DNA from: Novosphingobium sp.
GTDB lineage: Bacteria; Pseudomonadota; Alphaproteobacteria; Sphingomonadales; Sphingomonadaceae
Direction: 5' to 3'
Assembly (NCBI GenBank): GCA_029247785.1
Contig: JAQWKP010000213.1
Span: 1-44,113, forward strand
Length of the DNA: 44,113 nt
Shown here: one piece after another, positions 8,492-17,262 of the stretch
Numbering within the stretch: position 1 is the stretch's first letter
How the letters are laid out: each line of letters begins with the position of its first letter
Program-made: the position numbers and the translations under genes
The notes under the pieces: model-generated
Told to the model about the DNA's origin: nothing
What the model saw: only the letters and a program-made list of their open reading frames with translations
The model's database searches: none

Positions 8492-8600
8492 CACGAAGTC
8501 CGCTATACGGTCTGTAAGAAAATCTGATTAAGCCATGAGCAATCAGCGGGGGTCCACAAGCAAACGGCCAAACCGAAAATTGGCCGGGAGGAAAGCAGTG
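8492..8600. promoter_or_regulatory. Divergent promoter region, galE / DUF4136 lipoprotein
   Basis: A 109-base spacer between divergent starts that must carry both promoters. An AT-rich patch (TAAGAAAATCTGATTAA) lies at 8515-8531. A strong ribosome-binding site GGAGGAAA precedes the rightward ATG at 8601. I see no convincing operator. Confidence 0.35.
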
Positions 8601-9200
8601 ATGAAACCATTTTTCGCAATTGTCCCCGCAATTTGCCTTGCAGCGATATCGGGCTGTGTGGCGCCAGTAGGCCCGGTCGAAGTGACGCGCTTCCACCTGC
8701 CGGATACGACGCAGCTTGGCAATACGATGATCGCGGTCGAGCCGGGGGACGGAATGGACGGCGCGAGCCTTGAATTTCGCACCTATTCCGCAGCGATCGC
8801 ACGCGAACTTGCGCGAGTCGGATATAGCGAATCTTCACCCGGCACCGCCGCTGGTGGCCAGATCGCCTTGCTCTCATTTGATCGCGCGACATACCAGCCG
8901 GGCCGCAGAAACAGCCCTGTCAGCGTTGGCGTTGGCGGTAGCACCGGTAGTTATCGATCGGGTGTCGGTCTTGGCATCGGCTTCGACCTTTCCGGTCCGC
9001 CGCCGGAACAGGTCGAAACGCGGCTCTCGGTGATGATCCGTGATCGGGAGAGTGGCAAGACCTTGTGGGAAGGCCGAGCGAGCTTTGCCGTCAAGGCGAA
9101 CTCGCCGCTGGCAGACACCCAGCTCGGCGCGGCAAAGATGGCCGAAGCCCTGTTCAGGGACTTTCCAGGAAATTCCGGCGAGACTATCCAGGTCAAATGA
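8601..9200 (+). CDS. DUF4136-type outer-envelope lipoprotein
   Basis: 199 aa. The N-terminus is a lipoprotein signal: [18 protein letters not shown], with the lipobox ISGC giving a lipidated Cys near residue 19. The mature part resembles DUF4136 proteins (a conserved [16 protein letters not shown] segment, a glycine-rich centre, and an [14 protein letters not shown] strand near the C-terminus). Proteins of this family are membrane-associated lipoproteins of unknown function. The ATG at 8601 is chosen over the track start at 8535 because GGAGGAAA precedes it and the signal peptide begins there. Its stop overlaps the start of the carboxypeptidase gene (ATGA), so the two are translationally coupled. 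Confidence 0.85.
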   Translation: MKPFFAIVPAICLAAISGCVAPVGPVEVTRFHLPDTTQLGNTMIAVEPGDGMDGASLEFRTYSAAIARELARVGYSESSPGTAAGGQIALLSFDRATYQPGRRNSPVSVGVGGSTGSYRSGVGLGIGFDLSGPPPEQVETRLSVMIRDRESGKTLWEGRASFAVKANSPLADTQLGAAKMAEALFRDFPGNSGETIQVK

Positions 9201-10336
9201 ATTCCATCGAAATTTCGTCGCAGTTCGATTCTGGAAATATCGAGGTTCTCTCCGTCAATGGTAGCGAAGCCAGCCTTGCCATTCGCAAGGACTGCGATTC
9301 GGAATTCTTTCAATGGTTCCACTTCCGCGTTGCCGGCGCGAAGGGGCGTGACCTCGTGCTCCGCCTTACCGGCCTGGGCGAAGCCGCCTATCCGCGCGGC
9401 TGGACCAACTACCGCGCCTGCGTGTCAGAGGATCGGCAGCGATGGAACCGGGCTGAGACGCACTGGGATGAGCGGCAGGACGGTGGCACTCTTACCATCC
9501 GTTACACACCGTCGAGCGATCTTTCCTGGTTTGCCTATTTCGCGCCCTTCTCGTTGGAACGGCACCATGACATGGTTGCCCGTGCCTCCGGGGGCAGCAG
9601 CGTCACCTGCCGCAGCCTGGGCACGAGCCTTGACGGGCGATCGATCGACTGCCTCGAAATGGGAGCGGGGCCGTTGCAAGTCTGGCTGATCGCCCGCCAG
9701 CATCCGGGCGAAAGCATGGCCGAATGGTGGATGGAAGGCGCGCTGGACCGGCTGATTGACCCGACCGACACGCTCGCTCGCCAGCTGCGCCGCAAATGCC
9801 GGCTGCATATCGTTCCCAACGTCAATCCCGACGGTTCTGTGCGTGGCCACCTGCGCACCAATGCCATCGGCACAAACCTTAACCGCGAATGGGCCGATCC
9901 CTCGCCGGAACGCTCGCCCGAAGTCCTGGCAATTCGCAATGCCATGGATGAAGCCGGAGTCGATTTTGCGATTGACGTGCATGGTGACGAGGCAATTCCT
10001 GCCGTGTTCATGGCGGGCTTTGCTGGCATTCCCTCGCTCAAACCCGAACAGCAGGAAGGATACGACCGGTTCTGCTCGATCCTTGAGCGACGGACGCCGG
10101 ACTTCCAGACCAAGCTTGGCTATCCGACGGCGCGGCCAGGCAAGGGCAATCTCACGATGGCGACCAACCAACTGGCCGAGCGTTTCGGCTGCGTAGCGAT
10201 GACACTGGAAATGCCATTCAAGGACCACGACACCGCCCCCTGCCGCAAACAGGGCTGGAGCCCCGAGCGATCGAAACAGCTTGGCCGTGAGTGTCTTGCG
10301 GCCTTGCTCGAATGGGTGGAGAGCGACGGGGCCTGA
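9197..10336 (+). CDS. M14-family zinc carboxypeptidase (cytosolic carboxypeptidase-like)
   Basis: 379 aa. There is an N-terminal beta domain (about residues 1-125) of the type found in cytosolic carboxypeptidases, then an M14 catalytic domain. Zinc ligands are visible as HPGE near residues 169-172 and the His of DVHGDE near 265. [11 protein letters not shown] and NLNREW are M14 substrate-binding signatures, and LEMPFKD carries the catalytic Glu. It should remove C-terminal residues from a peptide or protein; bacterial members of this subgroup have no firmly known substrate. There is no signal peptide, so it is cytoplasmic. The true start is the ATG at 9197, overlapping the lipoprotein stop; the track start at 9065 runs back through that gene. 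It ends seven bases from the convergent DUF2332 gene. Confidence 0.88.
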   Translation: MNSIEISSQFDSGNIEVLSVNGSEASLAIRKDCDSEFFQWFHFRVAGAKGRDLVLRLTGLGEAAYPRGWTNYRACVSEDRQRWNRAETHWDERQDGGTLTIRYTPSSDLSWFAYFAPFSLERHHDMVARASGGSSVTCRSLGTSLDGRSIDCLEMGAGPLQVWLIARQHPGESMAEWWMEGALDRLIDPTDTLARQLRRKCRLHIVPNVNPDGSVRGHLRTNAIGTNLNREWADPSPERSPEVLAIRNAMDEAGVDFAIDVHGDEAIPAVFMAGFAGIPSLKPEQQEGYDRFCSILERRTPDFQTKLGYPTARPGKGNLTMATNQLAERFGCVAMTLEMPFKDHDTAPCRKQGWSPERSKQLGRECLAALLEWVESDGA

Positions 10337-10343
10337 CGCCCTG

Positions 10344-11429
10344 TCAGTCCTTCCACCACATAGTACCGAAATCGGGCGTGGACGCGGCCAGCCATTCGGG
10401 TTCAGCCTTGCCGTCGCGATAGCGGGTCAGGATAATTTCGCCGGTGGCCTGCGCTTCATTGCCGGCCTCGCCCATGGCCTCGTTCCGTCCTTCCAACCAG
10501 CGATTGGCTTCGCTCGTCGTCTCGACGCTGATGCGGTGGATGACGCGGCCCATGCTTGCTTCGCGCAGCTGCCTTTCGAGCTCGTCCTTCTGCTCCTCGT
10601 TCCAGTAGAACAGGCAGGCCGAGTGATAGACGCAGACCGGATCGGGGGTTGCGGCGAGCACCCCGGGCAAAATGGTCAGCGCGTCGCCTTCATGGAAGGC
10701 GATGTCACTGGCGGCGACGAAATCCATCGCATCGTTAAGCTGGCGCTGGTCGTCCAGCAATTCGGGATAGCAGGTGGCAATCATCCAGCGCCGGTCTTCC
10801 TCTCGGTTCGGATCGATGACATTGAGGTCGAGGCCGGTGCGGCTGCCGATTAGGGGAATGCGCAGCGCAGGCCCGCCGTGCAGTTCGCCCTTGAGGTGTA
10901 TGGGCGAGGCTCGGTCGCCGATGTGCTCGCCCTCGCGCAGCTCGTAGGCATATTTGTCGAACATCAGCAGCGCACCGGCCGAGCAACCCAGTTCGACGAT
11001 GTTGAGCGGCTCACCGGCCTCATCGGCGACAATGCACATTGGCGGCAGCAGCGTGCGGCAGCGATAGGCATAGGTCATCTGCACTGGCTTGGATGCGATC
11101 AGCTGCCTGAGCTCATCGCGGTATTCGAGACAGAAGGCGCGAAAATCGGGCCATGCCTCATCTGGCGGTGCCGGTTCGGCAACCAGCGTCGCGAAAAAAC
11201 GGGCGAGCGGGTGTTTGGCGCCGCCCAGCAGCAGGAAATGGGCCGAGGTGAACAGGTGGACCGGTGAGGCCGCATCGAGCCCTTCGGCGGACAGCGCCAG
11301 CACTTCGGGGTCTTTCGCGCCTTCGCGGCACAGCGTGGCATAGAGCGGTGAGCCAAGCGTGCCATACATGTGTTCGGCAGCGCGATAGGCCGCAGCAGTG
11401 TGTTCGAGGTCTTCTGCATCGGCCGCCAT
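10344..11429 (-). CDS. DUF2332 family protein
   Basis: 361 aa, DUF2332 family, function not established. Residues near 145-165 read NIVELGCSAGALL, which looks like motif I of a Rossmann SAM-dependent methyltransferase (acidic residue, Gly-x-x-x-Gly). Downstream VCVYHSACLFYWNEEQ and the final WLAASTPDFGTMWW are typical of the family. A SAM- or nucleotide-binding role is therefore possible but inferred. The ATG at 11429 follows the Rieske stop by a single base (TGA-C-ATG), so translation is coupled to that gene; a GTG at 11447 inside the Rieske gene is the alternative start. The position implies a role tied to the oxygenase product. Confidence 0.8.
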   Translation of the reverse strand: MAADAEDLEHTAAAYRAAEHMYGTLGSPLYATLCREGAKDPEVLALSAEGLDAASPVHLFTSAHFLLLGGAKHPLARFFATLVAEPAPPDEAWPDFRAFCLEYRDELRQLIASKPVQMTYAYRCRTLLPPMCIVADEAGEPLNIVELGCSAGALLMFDKYAYELREGEHIGDRASPIHLKGELHGGPALRIPLIGSRTGLDLNVIDPNREEDRRWMIATCYPELLDDQRQLNDAMDFVAASDIAFHEGDALTILPGVLAATPDPVCVYHSACLFYWNEEQKDELERQLREASMGRVIHRISVETTSEANRWLEGRNEAMGEAGNEAQATGEIILTRYRDGKAEPEWLAASTPDFGTMWWKD

Positions 11430-11430
11430 G

Positions 11431-12807
11431 TCAGCCTTCGCCAGCACCTTCGACCCAGCGATCCATCCCGTCGTGGAAGTGATGTATCTTCGGCTCCTGC
11501 TTTGTCAGCACCATATAAGGCAGCTGGCGGCTGTTGAGCCCGCGCTGCTGGATCGCCATCTGCACGAAGTCCTGTTCGAGTGCGAGGAAGTAGGGAAAGT
11601 GATCGTCTTCGGCGATATCGGTGTATTGCGTTCGCTGTGCTTCGCGCTCCTCTGGGGGAAGCCACATCAGTGCAAATACGCGCCAGTTACAGCGGGTGGG
11701 ATCGCCGCTCGGATGCGGCTCGGCAATGATCGCGGTACCATCGCCTGAGCGCACCTGCAAAAAGACATTGGGGAACAGGAACCAATATTGGTAATCGCTC
11801 ATCTGTCCATCGGTGAGGTTGCCTACATCGAGGCCCTTTGCCTCGAGCTTTTCGCGCACGGCCTGTTGAAGCAGGCCGATCGGGGTTGCTCCTGATGGCA
11901 ATTCCAGCGTTCCATCCTCCTTGCGGTATCCGGCGACAATTTCGGCCAGACGCGGCAGCGCGTCGGCGAAGCCCGGGAAGTTGGCAACCGGCAGGTTGAG
12001 ATAGCCCTCGACCTCTGCCTCCAGTCCCAACCCAGCTTGCATCGATGCTGCGAAAGGCACGGCAGTCACCGCGTGATCGCCGACGAAGCTGCAATGTTCG
12101 GCACCGAGATTGGTCATATGGGCGAGTTCGGGATGGACGCCCTGAACGTGATAGCCTTCCTGGAATGCGTCCATCACCACTTTCCAGTTGCAGTCGATGG
12201 ATTCGCGCAGGTTCATGCCAAGAGCAACCATTTCATCGATGCGATAAGGCGTAAGCATTTCCTTGGCGTCGCCGAGGAAGCTATCGAGCGGCGGCGCGTC
12301 CGGGTCAGGATTAAGGAAAACGAAACCGGCGAAGCATTCAACCTGGACCTCGATCAGGCCGAGCTCGTTTTTGTCCCCGACGAATTCCTCCGTGGTGCCG
12401 TCAAAATCGGGCTTGGCGACGGAGAGGCATTGGCCGTCCAGGCCGTAGGACCAGTTGTGATAGGGGCAGGTAAATCGCGGGGCATTGCCGCGGCCTTCGC
12501 AAAAGGCGTTGCCGCGATGGCGGCAGGCGTTAACGAAGCCGCGCACCTTGTCGTCGCGCCCGCGCACCAGGACGAACGACTGGTCGAACAGGCGATATTC
12601 CATGAAGTCGCCCGCCTCGGGGATTTCCTCGGCGCGCCCAGCGATCTGCCAGACGCGCATCCAAAGGTTCTCGCGCTCGCGCTGGTTGTAGTCGCGAGAA
12701 TGATAGCGATCCGTCGGAATCTGCTTACGATAGCCCGAAAGGTCGAGCTCGCAGCTCAGCGGGGCATTGTCCACGCGCTCGCCCGGTTTTGCCAGTTGCG
12801 TTGCCAT
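11431..12807 (-). CDS. Rieske non-heme iron aromatic-ring oxygenase, large subunit
   Basis: 458 aa. The Rieske [2Fe-2S] domain near residues 50-160 has CRHRG and CPYHNW (CxH, 17 residues, CxxH). The catalytic domain has the mononuclear iron site EGYHVQGVHPE near residues 220-230, with the third ligand likely the Asp in LEQDF near residue 415. Such enzymes insert O2 into aromatic or alicyclic rings, or demethylate, using electrons from a reductase. No beta subunit, ferredoxin or reductase is encoded here, so it is either an alpha-only type or it borrows partners. The ATG at 12807 has GAGGAAA upstream. It is co-transcribed with the DUF2332 gene. The substrate is unknown. Confidence 0.93.
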   Translation of the reverse strand: MATQLAKPGERVDNAPLSCELDLSGYRKQIPTDRYHSRDYNQRERENLWMRVWQIAGRAEEIPEAGDFMEYRLFDQSFVLVRGRDDKVRGFVNACRHRGNAFCEGRGNAPRFTCPYHNWSYGLDGQCLSVAKPDFDGTTEEFVGDKNELGLIEVQVECFAGFVFLNPDPDAPPLDSFLGDAKEMLTPYRIDEMVALGMNLRESIDCNWKVVMDAFQEGYHVQGVHPELAHMTNLGAEHCSFVGDHAVTAVPFAASMQAGLGLEAEVEGYLNLPVANFPGFADALPRLAEIVAGYRKEDGTLELPSGATPIGLLQQAVREKLEAKGLDVGNLTDGQMSDYQYWFLFPNVFLQVRSGDGTAIIAEPHPSGDPTRCNWRVFALMWLPPEEREAQRTQYTDIAEDDHFPYFLALEQDFVQMAIQQRGLNSRQLPYMVLTKQEPKIHHFHDGMDRWVEGAGEG

Positions 12808-12880
12808 CGGCTTTCCTCATGCATCCTGTCGGTGCTTGCCGGGAAAGCTAACACGGCAAATCCGGTCGCGCTACTCGTCT

Positions 12881-13591
12881 TCAGGCACCATATTCGTCGT
12901 GACGTCTGAACCACGCCTGGGCGTAATCCAGGCCACCCTCATCCCGCCCTTTGGCAACCATGTCGAGCAGATCATAGATCCCCAGGGTGGCTTCAAGGCC
13001 GCGTGCATAGACCGAATAGGTGTGGAAGATCGTCCCGTCATTGTCTTTGACAAAGCTGCTCACGCCGGGAGCTTCTGTGCCGGGAAACGCTCCGCCTTTG
13101 CCGAAATTGTATTTGACTTGCCCGGCTTCGATTTCTGCTTCGGAAAAGCTCACGTTGAAATCGAAGTTGAAATCGCTCTCGAGCGAGGAGACCCATGGGA
13201 AGTTCCATCCCATCCGTTGGCGATAGGCTAGCAGCACGTCCAGCGGTGCGCGGGAAATCGCGGCAAGGCTGACATCGCGAGCAGCCAGATGCGGGATCGA
13301 AGGATTGATATGATCCGCCATCATCGAACAGCTCGTACAGCCAGCCTGCCAATCGGGGCCGAACATGAAGTGCTGAATGAGAAGTTGGCTATTACTGCCG
13401 AACAGATCGGCAAGCGATACTGCACCGCTTGTAGCCTCAAATCGATAGTCCTTCGACACCTTGCGCCACGGCAAGGCCTGGCGCGCTTCGGTTAGCGCAT
13501 CGCGGGCGCGGCTGTGCGCCTTTTCCATTGCGAGCAAGGCCCTGCGGGCCTCAATCCAGTCTGCGTCCGAGACGATTTCATGCTTGGCCAT
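12881..13591 (-). CDS. DUF899 thioredoxin-like protein
   Basis: 236 aa DUF899 protein, distantly thioredoxin-like. The diagnostic stretch FMFGPDWQAGCTSCSMMAD near residues 75-95 contains a CxxC pair (CTSC). SRAPLDVLLAYRQRMGW and FPWVSS are also family signatures, and the C-terminus has FHTYSVYARGLE. No enzymatic role is established; the CxxC pair suggests redox chemistry, but that is inference. There is no signal peptide. The ATG is at 13591. It sits 73 bases upstream of the Rieske gene and downstream of P450-3 on the same strand, so all three may share a transcript. Confidence 0.88.
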   Translation of the reverse strand: MAKHEIVSDADWIEARRALLAMEKAHSRARDALTEARQALPWRKVSKDYRFEATSGAVSLADLFGSNSQLLIQHFMFGPDWQAGCTSCSMMADHINPSIPHLAARDVSLAAISRAPLDVLLAYRQRMGWNFPWVSSLESDFNFDFNVSFSEAEIEAGQVKYNFGKGGAFPGTEAPGVSSFVKDNDGTIFHTYSVYARGLEATLGIYDLLDMVAKGRDEGGLDYAQAWFRRHDEYGA

Positions 13592-13656
13592 TTGGTGTGG
13601 CTCCCATTGCAGGAAGCAGCCAGCATATCAGTGAGTACAGCGTCGGTATAGGCGCG

Positions 13657-14967
13657 TTACTTTACATCCCATTGCAGGTGCAGGTTCCGGATCGAGAGCA
13701 GGCCGGGATAGACGGTGCTGCTGGTGCCCGGCTTGACCCGGAATTCCGGAATGCGCTTGAACCATTCGTCGAGCAGCAGGCGCAACTCGCGCCGGGCAAG
13801 ATGGGCGCCAAGGCAGATGTGGACGCCGCCGACGAAAGTGAAATGCCGGTTGGCCTTGCGAGTCGGATCGAAAGTGCGCGGGTCCTTGAACCGGGAGGCA
13901 TCGAAATTGCCCGCCGGGTTCAGGCAGGAAAAGCCGTCGCCAGCCTTGACCTGAACGCCGTGCCATTCGAAGTCCCTGGTCGCGCGCCGACCTGAGCTGA
14001 GGATCGGCTGGGTGCGCAGGAATTCCTCGACCGCACCGTTGATCAATGCTGGATTCTCGCGGATCATCGTCTGGATTTCGGGCTGCAGCGCCATTCGGCG
14101 ATACATCTGGCTGATCGTCGCCGCGACTGTGTCGAGCCCTCCCAGCCACAGGAACCACACCGTGCCGATCTTCTCTTCCTCGGTCAGCGGGCGGCCTTCG
14201 ATCTTGCCATGGACGATTGAGCTGGTCAGATGCTCGTCCGGGTTCTTTTCCTTCTCGGCAATGAAGCTGCGCAGGTATTCGAGCACGTTGCGCAAGGCCC
14301 CCTGCATCTTTTCCAGGCTGCCGGAATGGAGGATGTCCCATTCCCACTCGAGGAAGTCTTCGAATTTCTCGTCCGGGAAGCCCATCAGTCCCATGAAGAT
14401 GCGCACCGGAAAGACCCGGCCGAAATCCCAAGCCATGTCGACTTCGCCCTTGTCGGCGATGGCGTCGATCATCTCGGTGACGATTTTCCGGATGCGCGGT
14501 TCGAGATCACGGGTGATCCGGGCCGGGGAGAAGAACGGCACCAGGAACATGCGATATTTGCTGTGCTCCGGGGGATCGATCGCGAGCGGGATCGAGCGGA
14601 AGGTCTCGCCGATCAGCGCCTGGAATTCGGCAGTACCCTTGTTCGAGAAATGGTCGTTGTCGCTATAGACGCGGTCGATATCCTCATAATGCGGCACGAC
14701 CCAATTGCCGCTTGGCGAGGCGCCGGCAGCGCTGCCCATCCCGTTCTGCGGTGGAGGATTGAATAGCAGGCGAGGGATTTCCGGCCCGCTGAGCCAACCG
14801 AACGGCTCATAGGGATCGACCAGGTCGTTGGCATGGGAGCTGCCCATCGCAATGTTTAGATCGACAATCCGGTCTTTGGGGACATGGTCCGGCGCACCGG
14901 CAAATTCGGTTCGGATCGCGTCTAACGACTGGGGGAAAATCTTCTCGAGTGTTGCCTGGTCGGACAT
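13657..14967 (-). CDS. Cytochrome P450 (P450-3, CYP101-like)
   Basis: 436 aa soluble P450. The I-helix has WLGGLDTVAATI, the K-helix EFLR, and the heme loop FVGGVHICLGAHLAR with Cys near residue 385. The arrangement of the C-terminal half (GGLDT, then PEFRVKPG before the end) resembles the P450cam (CYP101) group, which hydroxylates terpenoids and related compounds with a 2Fe-2S ferredoxin. It differs clearly from P450-1 and -2 and is nearer P450-4. The ATG at 14967 follows GGAG; the track start is an upstream TTG that overlaps this ribosome-binding site, so I rejected it. It is divergent from the MFS transporter across a 176-base spacer with an inverted repeat. Confidence 0.93.
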   Translation of the reverse strand: MSDQATLEKIFPQSLDAIRTEFAGAPDHVPKDRIVDLNIAMGSSHANDLVDPYEPFGWLSGPEIPRLLFNPPPQNGMGSAAGASPSGNWVVPHYEDIDRVYSDNDHFSNKGTAEFQALIGETFRSIPLAIDPPEHSKYRMFLVPFFSPARITRDLEPRIRKIVTEMIDAIADKGEVDMAWDFGRVFPVRIFMGLMGFPDEKFEDFLEWEWDILHSGSLEKMQGALRNVLEYLRSFIAEKEKNPDEHLTSSIVHGKIEGRPLTEEEKIGTVWFLWLGGLDTVAATISQMYRRMALQPEIQTMIRENPALINGAVEEFLRTQPILSSGRRATRDFEWHGVQVKAGDGFSCLNPAGNFDASRFKDPRTFDPTRKANRHFTFVGGVHICLGAHLARRELRLLLDEWFKRIPEFRVKPGTSSTVYPGLLSIRNLHLQWDVK

Positions 14968-15143
14968 GTGGGTCTCCAATTGAAATCATCACATGCCGCG
15001 AAGCGTGCTGTGGGGCAAGGGAAGAAGCAGCCACGAATCTGCTTGAGAGTCGGGTGGTGAAACGCGAAGGTCTGCGTCAGGTGACGCCGGACATGTGTTC
15101 CGCTGCAAGAACGCGCGCCTTCGGAAGAGGGAGAGATTAGCAA
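14968..15143. promoter_or_regulatory. Divergent promoter region with inverted repeat, P450-3 / MFS
   Basis: A 176-base spacer. At 15074-15087 lies a perfect inverted repeat, GCGTCA-GG-TGACGC. Its position between divergent oxidative and transport genes fits an operator for a dimeric repressor or activator. No regulator gene is adjacent. The repeat is short, so chance cannot be excluded in GC-rich DNA. Confidence 0.4.
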
Positions 15144-16409
15144 ATGAGCCAAGCTCCGTCGTCGGCTGCGCCGAGTGCCGCACAGGAATGGCGGATGAAC
15201 TGGTTGCTGGTGCTATCGGCGATGGCCGGAGTATCCTTGGGAACGGTCCCATCGGCAACGCTTGGCCTGTTCATGGCACCGCTCCAGGCCGAATTCGGCT
15301 GGAGCCGGACTGAGATATCCTCCGGCCTCACGCTGTTCGCAATCGTCAGCCTGCCGCTGGTTCCGTTCGCTGGTGCGATGGTCGACAAATTCGGTGCGCG
15401 CCGGGTCGCACTCCTTGGGATTGGGCTAAGCGGGCTGGTCTTCTCCTCATTCAGTCTTCTGGGCGCAATGCTCTTTCAATGGTTCGCCATATGGTTCGCC
15501 TATACGATCGTGTCGCTGATGACGCGCACGCTGGTTTTCAGCAGCGCGATATCCCGGGCCTTTTTGACTGGGCGCGGATTTGCCATCGCCGTGTTGTTGA
15601 TCGGGACTGCGATCGCGCAATCGCTGGCACCGGTTTTATCTCACTGGTTGATCGAGAGTTACGGTTGGCGAACAGCCTATGTCTGCCTCGGGCTCGGCTG
15701 GGGAGGGTTCGCATTCGTCCTGCTGCTGGCTTTCTTCCATGAACCGGGCCGGAGACGGGACTCGGCAGGGGTGGTGCCGGATTCCTCAGCTGCTGCTGCG
15801 CCGGGCGGATTGACTGCGAAGCAAGCGTTCCGAAACCCGGCCATGCTGCGCATCGCAATTGCCGCCTTCCTGCAAGGCACAATGGCCGTCGGGGTGATGG
15901 TCCATCTTGTGCCCCTGCTGACCCTGACTGGCCTGACGCGTGCCGAAGCGGCTGGCACCGCCGCAATTCTGGGTATCTTCTCGGTCGTCGGTAAGCTGGT
16001 CACGGGCACGCTGGTCGACAGGTTTTCGGGCGGTTTCGTGCCGGCAATTACATTTTCCGGTCCGGCACTTGGCTATTTGATATTGTGGCAAGGGAGCGAC
16101 ACGCCTTGGCTGATCCCGGTTGGGGTGGCGGTCCTGGGATATTGTTCGGGCGCGTGTTTCCAGCTCACCACCTATCTGACGACACGCTATGCCGGACTCG
16201 CCAATTTCGGGGCGATCTTCGGAATTGTATCGAGCTTGCTGGCCGTGACCGCCGGGCTGGGCCCGCTGATTGCCGGCGCAATCTTCGACCTGACGGGAAG
16301 CTACGAATACCTGCTGATGGCCGGAATTCCCGCCGGCTTGCTGGCTGGGATCGCTGTGTTCGGGCTAGGGCCCTATCCCGACTTTACGACAGCCGACGAC
16401 AGCGACTGA
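15144..16409 (+). CDS. MFS transporter
   Basis: 421 aa polytopic inner-membrane protein with about 12 predicted membrane segments in two bundles of six, separated by a hydrophilic loop around residues 200-230. The MFS loop 2-3 signature is visible as GAMVDKFGARRVALLG, with a related GTLVDRFSGG in the second half. The pattern (large extracytoplasmic-facing GWSRTE segment, GIFSVVGKL) is that of the oxalate/formate and monocarboxylate-like MFS group, which move organic acids. It is probably the uptake or efflux carrier for the substrate or an acidic intermediate of the neighbouring oxygenases; this is inference. The ATG has GAGGGAGAG upstream. It ends 12 bases from the convergent SDR gene. Confidence 0.88.
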   Translation: MSQAPSSAAPSAAQEWRMNWLLVLSAMAGVSLGTVPSATLGLFMAPLQAEFGWSRTEISSGLTLFAIVSLPLVPFAGAMVDKFGARRVALLGIGLSGLVFSSFSLLGAMLFQWFAIWFAYTIVSLMTRTLVFSSAISRAFLTGRGFAIAVLLIGTAIAQSLAPVLSHWLIESYGWRTAYVCLGLGWGGFAFVLLLAFFHEPGRRRDSAGVVPDSSAAAAPGGLTAKQAFRNPAMLRIAIAAFLQGTMAVGVMVHLVPLLTLTGLTRAEAAGTAAILGIFSVVGKLVTGTLVDRFSGGFVPAITFSGPALGYLILWQGSDTPWLIPVGVAVLGYCSGACFQLTTYLTTRYAGLANFGAIFGIVSSLLAVTAGLGPLIAGAIFDLTGSYEYLLMAGIPAGLLAGIAVFGLGPYPDFTTADDSD

Positions 16410-16421
16410 CGCGAATCCAAC

Positions 16422-17243
16422 TCAGTTCACCGATTGCACCTGGCCGCCATCGATACGGTAGTTTGCGCCGTTGACGAAGGCGGAATGCGGGCTCGCGAGG
16501 AACGCGACCAGCGTGCCGACATCGCCAGGCTGGCCATAGCGCTGCGAGGTGCAGGCAAACACGCCCAGATCCATGAACCGGGCTTCGCGCGTTTCATAAT
16601 CGTCGGGCCAGCCATTGGCCTCGGCCATGCTTTCCAGGGTTGATTCGAACATGTCGGTGCGGGTGCAACCGGGGCTGACGGTGTTGACCGTCACACCGCT
16701 GCGCGACAACTCCTTGGATAGTCCGACGGTGAGGTTGTTGAGGCCAGCCTTGGCGGCGCAATAGTCGGGCACGCTGGTCGGTGGTTCGGCCCCGCCGCCG
16801 CTGGAGATATTGATGACCCGGCCCCAGCCATTCTCGCGCATGTCGGGGACGAAGGCATGGATCATGCGAACCGCCGAAATGAGATTCTGCTGCAGCGTGC
16901 CCAGCCAGTGCTCGGTTCCGACATCGAACCAGGACAGCATCTGCCCGCCATAGCTTTCGGTGCCGCCGATATTGTTGACGAGGATATCGATGCCGCCGGT
17001 TTGCTCTGCGACAGCTTCAGCCACCTGCGCCGCGCCTTCGTCATTGGCAAGGTCGCCAATAGCGAGATGGGCGGTGCCGCCCGCGTCGCGAATTATGGCA
17101 GCGGTCTCTTCGATGCGTTCGCGGTTGCGGCCATGAACGACGACGGTTGCGCCTTCGCCTGACAGCACTGTGGCAATGCCCCGGCCGATACCGGAACTGC
17201 TGCCGGTGACAAGCACGCGCTTGCCGGTGAGATCGAGGTCCAT
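16422..17243 (-). CDS. Short-chain dehydrogenase/reductase (SDR) 1
   Basis: 273 aa classical SDR. The coenzyme motif is TGSSSGIG near residue 12, followed by HGRNRER, which suggests NADP(H). The NNIGG motif takes the place of NNAG. Catalytic Ser is in INISSGGG and Tyr-Lys in YCAAK near residue 160. GCTRTDMFES follows the usual PG motif. It should oxidise or reduce an alcohol/ketone pair. The ATG at 17243 with AAGGAG just upstream is chosen over the track start, which lies in the preceding gene's tail. It lies 19 bases downstream of SDR 2, so both are in one operon. Two different SDRs side by side suggest handling of two hydroxyl groups or stereoisomers. Confidence 0.92.
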   Translation of the reverse strand: MDLDLTGKRVLVTGSSSGIGRGIATVLSGEGATVVVHGRNRERIEETAAIIRDAGGTAHLAIGDLANDEGAAQVAEAVAEQTGGIDILVNNIGGTESYGGQMLSWFDVGTEHWLGTLQQNLISAVRMIHAFVPDMRENGWGRVINISSGGGAEPPTSVPDYCAAKAGLNNLTVGLSKELSRSGVTVNTVSPGCTRTDMFESTLESMAEANGWPDDYETREARFMDLGVFACTSQRYGQPGDVGTLVAFLASPHSAFVNGANYRIDGGQVQSVN

Positions 17244-17262
17244 TTTCTGCTCCTTATTATCT

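Noticed and set aside
9425-10228. 267-aa minus-strand ORF opposite the M14 carboxypeptidase
   Set aside because: Antisense to conserved zinc-site coding sequence, with no domain of its own.
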